The translations under genes and the position numbers were made by a program. Shown one piece after another: positions 62,212 to 64,000 of a stretch of 64,000 nucleotides of DNA. How positions within the stretch are numbered: the first letter of the stretch is position 1; each line of letters begins with the position of its first letter. Origin of the DNA: Planctomycetaceae bacterium (lineage in GTDB: Bacteria; Planctomycetota; PLA2); NCBI GenBank assembly GCA_011525755.1, contig WYBS01000088.1, forward strand, positions 31,528-95,527, written 5' to 3'. Under the pieces are notes generated by a model that worked only from the letters and a program-made list of their open reading frames with translations, had not been told where the DNA came from and searched no databases.

Positions 62212-63531
62212 CTACCGGAGGGTGCGCTCGATGTGCTGGCCGCCGTTCTCGTCGGCAATCCGCTTCAGCACCGACACGTGCTCGTCACCGTCCACCGTCC
62301 GGATCACCGACACCGTGTGGATCCGGGTCCCCTTCGTGTTCAGGCGCTTCAGCTCGAGAAGGATCTCGTCCGGAAACTGCTTCCGGCCGCGGTTCGGCTC
62401 CCCGTCCGAGATCACGAAGATCTCCTCGACCTCGAGTGCCAGCGCCGTCTCGATCGCGTCGAAGAGGTTCGTGTAGTTCTTCACCTCGATCGTCGGCAGG
62501 TGGCGGAGGAGCAGCTCCTTCGTCACCGGATCGGCCCGCGAGAGCCGCCCGCGCCACGGCCACACGTGCTCGTTGAAGAAGACGACCTCGAACCGCGACG
62601 TCGAGGGCAGCGCCTTGACCGCGCGCGAGAGCTGGTCGTAGGCGAGCTCGAGCTTGTAGCGCATCGACCCGCTCACGTCGCACACGAAGGCGACCTTGCC
62701 GCCCGTGACCGGGATGCCGAAGTAGGTGCCGCCGATCGTCTTCCTAAAGGACGGCTGCGCGGTCGTGCGGGGCTCGCCGTCCGGCCACGGCCCTCCCCCC
62801 GCGCCCCCCTCCTTCCCGGCAAGCGCCTCCTCGATCGGCGCCACCTTGTCCCGCGTCTCGAACCACGCCTTCCACGCGGCGGGATCCCTGCCGAGATCCT
62901 TCCGCGTGAGCGCGGAGAGCGACTCGATCGCCGCGGTCACGAGCGCCGGGTCGTCCGAGTCGAGGAGATGGACGAGCAGGGGGAGCGCGTCCTCCGACTT
63001 GTCCCGGGAGAGCGCGTGGGCGGCGGCCGCCCGCGGGCACCAGTGGTCCGGCATCGCGGCGCGCAGGCGAGTCCGCGCCTCCGTTCCCGGCAGCGCCCCG
63101 AGCACCCGCACGAAGGCCGCCCGCACGATCGGGTCCTCCGCCTCCTCGATCCGCCGCGTCGTGTCGTCGGCGAGCGCCCCCGGAGCCGTCCGGAAGACCT
63201 CCGCCGCCGCCTCCAGCACCCGGTCGTCCGGGTCCGAGGCGAGCCGGTCGAGGAGCACCGCGTACCCCCGGTCGGTCGCAAGCCGCCCGATCGCCCGGAA
63301 GGCCTGCGCCCGGTCGTCCCCGGGGAAGCGGTCGGAGAGGAACCGCCGGAGCGTCTCCAGCGCCCGGTCGCGCTGGTAGGCCGTCGCGGGGGCGAGATCC
63401 CCCTTGGCGAACGCGTCGAGCGCCTCCCGCCGCCGCTCCCGGTCGTCGCCCTTGAGCGACCGGAGCGCCTTGTCGAAGTCCTGCCCGGCAGCCGGGGCGG
63501 CGAAGAGCGCGAGAAGCGCAAGCCGTAGCAT
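62212..63531 (-). CDS. Secreted HEAT-repeat plus VWA-domain protein
   Basis: 439 aa from the ATG at 63531. Signal peptide 1-16 (APAAGQ). Residues about 25-215 are HEAT-like helical repeats (FAKGDLAPATAYQRDRALETL, AAEVFRTAPGALADD), ending in DPAAWKAWFETRDKVAP. A G-rich-encoded linker (GKEGGAGGGPWPDG) follows. The von Willebrand A domain begins at about 265 with the metal-site DVSGSM (about 281-286) and later TNLFDAIETAL and ISDGEPNRGR. It probably binds proteins or metal in the envelope. This HEAT-VWA layout is known from planctomycetes. Upstream a weak TAACAC box 4 nt from the ATG is seen. It diverges from the permease gene. Confidence 0.87.
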   Translation of the reverse strand: MLRLALLALFAAPAAGQDFDKALRSLKGDDRERRREALDAFAKGDLAPATAYQRDRALETLRRFLSDRFPGDDRAQAFRAIGRLATDRGYAVLLDRLASDPDDRVLEAAAEVFRTAPGALADDTTRRIEEAEDPIVRAAFVRVLGALPGTEARTRLRAAMPDHWCPRAAAAHALSRDKSEDALPLLVHLLDSDDPALVTAAIESLSALTRKDLGRDPAAWKAWFETRDKVAPIEEALAGKEGGAGGGPWPDGEPRTTAQPSFRKTIGGTYFGIPVTGGKVAFVCDVSGSMRYKLELAYDQLSRAVKALPSTSRFEVVFFNEHVWPWRGRLSRADPVTKELLLRHLPTIEVKNYTNLFDAIETALALEVEEIFVISDGEPNRGRKQFPDEILLELKRLNTKGTRIHTVSVIRTVDGDEHVSVLKRIADENGGQHIERTLR

Positions 63532-63553
63532 CCGTGTGTTACAACGCGCGGCG

Positions 63554-64000
63554 ATGGACGAGAGGCTCGAGGCCGTCCGGCGGCGCAAGCGCGTCGTGCT
63601 CCTGCTCGTGTTCCTCGGCATCATCGCCGGGCTCATTTTCCTCCTCCGCGCCGTCCTTGCGCCGTTCCTGATCGCGCTCTTCGTCGCCTACCTGATCGAT
63701 CCGCTCGTGGACCGGATGGCGCGGCTCCGGCTGCCGAGGGGGGCGCACCTCGGCCGCGCCGGGTCGATCGTCGCCATCTACCTCGTCCTGATCTTCTGCC
63801 TCTTCCTCGGCGTGAAGTTCACGATCCCGACGCTCTCCGACCAGATCGGCCAGGTCCGCCAGGACATCCCGAAGGCGCGGACGTGGCTCGAGTCGATCGC
63901 CCAGAAGGGGGTGGACTGGTGGGAGCGCGAGGTGAACAAGGAGAAGAAGCCCGCGGAGGAGACCGAGGGCGCGGAGGGGACCGGGGAGGAGAAGCAGCCC
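63554..64000 (+). CDS. AI-2E/PerM family permease, 3' end beyond the window
   Basis: Open from the ATG at 63554 to the window end (149 codons, no stop). A basic N-terminus (DERLEAVRRRKR) is followed by two adjacent hydrophobic stretches at about 18-40 (VVLLLVFLGIIAGLIFLL and LAPFLIALFVAYLIDPLVD) and another at about 70-90 (GSIVAIYLVLIFCLFLGVKF). The sequence after them (IPTLSDQIGQVRQDIPK) is the conserved AI-2E/PerM soluble segment. A Glu/Lys-rich insertion (about 135-149, EKKPAEETEGAEGTGEEKQ) is unusual. The substrate is not known. The rest of the gene lies to the right. Confidence 0.8.
   Translation, partial: MDERLEAVRRRKRVVLLLVFLGIIAGLIFLLRAVLAPFLIALFVAYLIDPLVDRMARLRLPRGAHLGRAGSIVAIYLVLIFCLFLGVKFTIPTLSDQIGQVRQDIPKARTWLESIAQKGVDWWEREVNKEKKPAEETEGAEGTGEEKQP

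Overview
The window is a 64 kb piece of a GC-rich (roughly 70 percent) bacterial chromosome with about 60 genes, one tRNA and no sign of phage, insertion sequences, rRNA or CRISPR. The gene families point tentatively to a Planctomycetota-like lineage. They include secreted HEAT/VWA and TPR proteins, a squalene-cyclase-type repeat protein, a small membrane gene pair resembling the planctomycetal DUF6677 family, ECF sigma factors with unusual partners, and a WlbB/WbpD-like sugar acetyltransferase. No rRNA or ribosomal-protein operon is present to settle this, and the assignment is inference.

Layout. At 1-2603 (minus) lies an operon of a tiny Cys-rich secreted protein, an ECF sigma factor, a membrane anti-sigma factor fused to a thioredoxin domain, and a secreted TPR protein that runs off the edge. 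A perfect 22-bp palindrome lies upstream. At 2764-12535 are housekeeping genes: priA, a HEAT lipoprotein, a thioesterase, a membrane pair, dprA, an HtrA protease, a Nudix hydrolase and an acyl-CoA dehydrogenase. A surface-glycan block follows. A glycosyltransferase and a flippase are on plus (12600-14829). On minus, a tightly overlapping operon (24147 down to about 14931) carries three or four glycosyltransferases, a GT-C/TPR membrane protein, a flippase, a DUF4097-like lipoprotein and an RRM protein. A type IV pilus block lies at 24344-33284: two tandem prepilins, a TPR protein, PilC, PilB, PilT, an OmpA-like lipoprotein and the prepilin peptidase. PilMNOPQ are not in the window.

From 33352 to 47707 come a sugar N-acetyltransferase, ssb, a PilZ protein, two coupled secreted proteins with a secretin-N/STN-like domain, a glycosyltransferase, tRNA-Phe, ribF-def, a TPR protein with rpsT, an uncharacterised Rossmann protein, an aminotransferase, a membrane-anchored squalene-cyclase-like protein and a SurA-like chaperone. 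The segment 47967-53231 is a run of six plus-strand single genes (HIT, membrane, GNAT, M50 protease, PUA-like, katG). At least four of them follow a copy of one intergenic repeat with a TAGCATGGGG core. The rest is mfd, rnc with a long disordered tail, purH, prfB with its +1 frameshift, a Deg-like protease, a HEAT-VWA protein and the start of an AI-2E/PerM family permease.

Genome-wide style. Many first genes of transcription units have a TAnnnT hexamer 6-11 nt before the start codon and little Shine-Dalgarno sequence, which suggests leaderless transcription. Genes inside operons overlap by 4 nt. A G-rich mini-motif (GGGGG, 2-4 nt, CGGGGGC) recurs about 20 times in both strands, inside and between genes. 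Two far-apart 3'-end hairpins share sequence and show a compensatory base-pair change.
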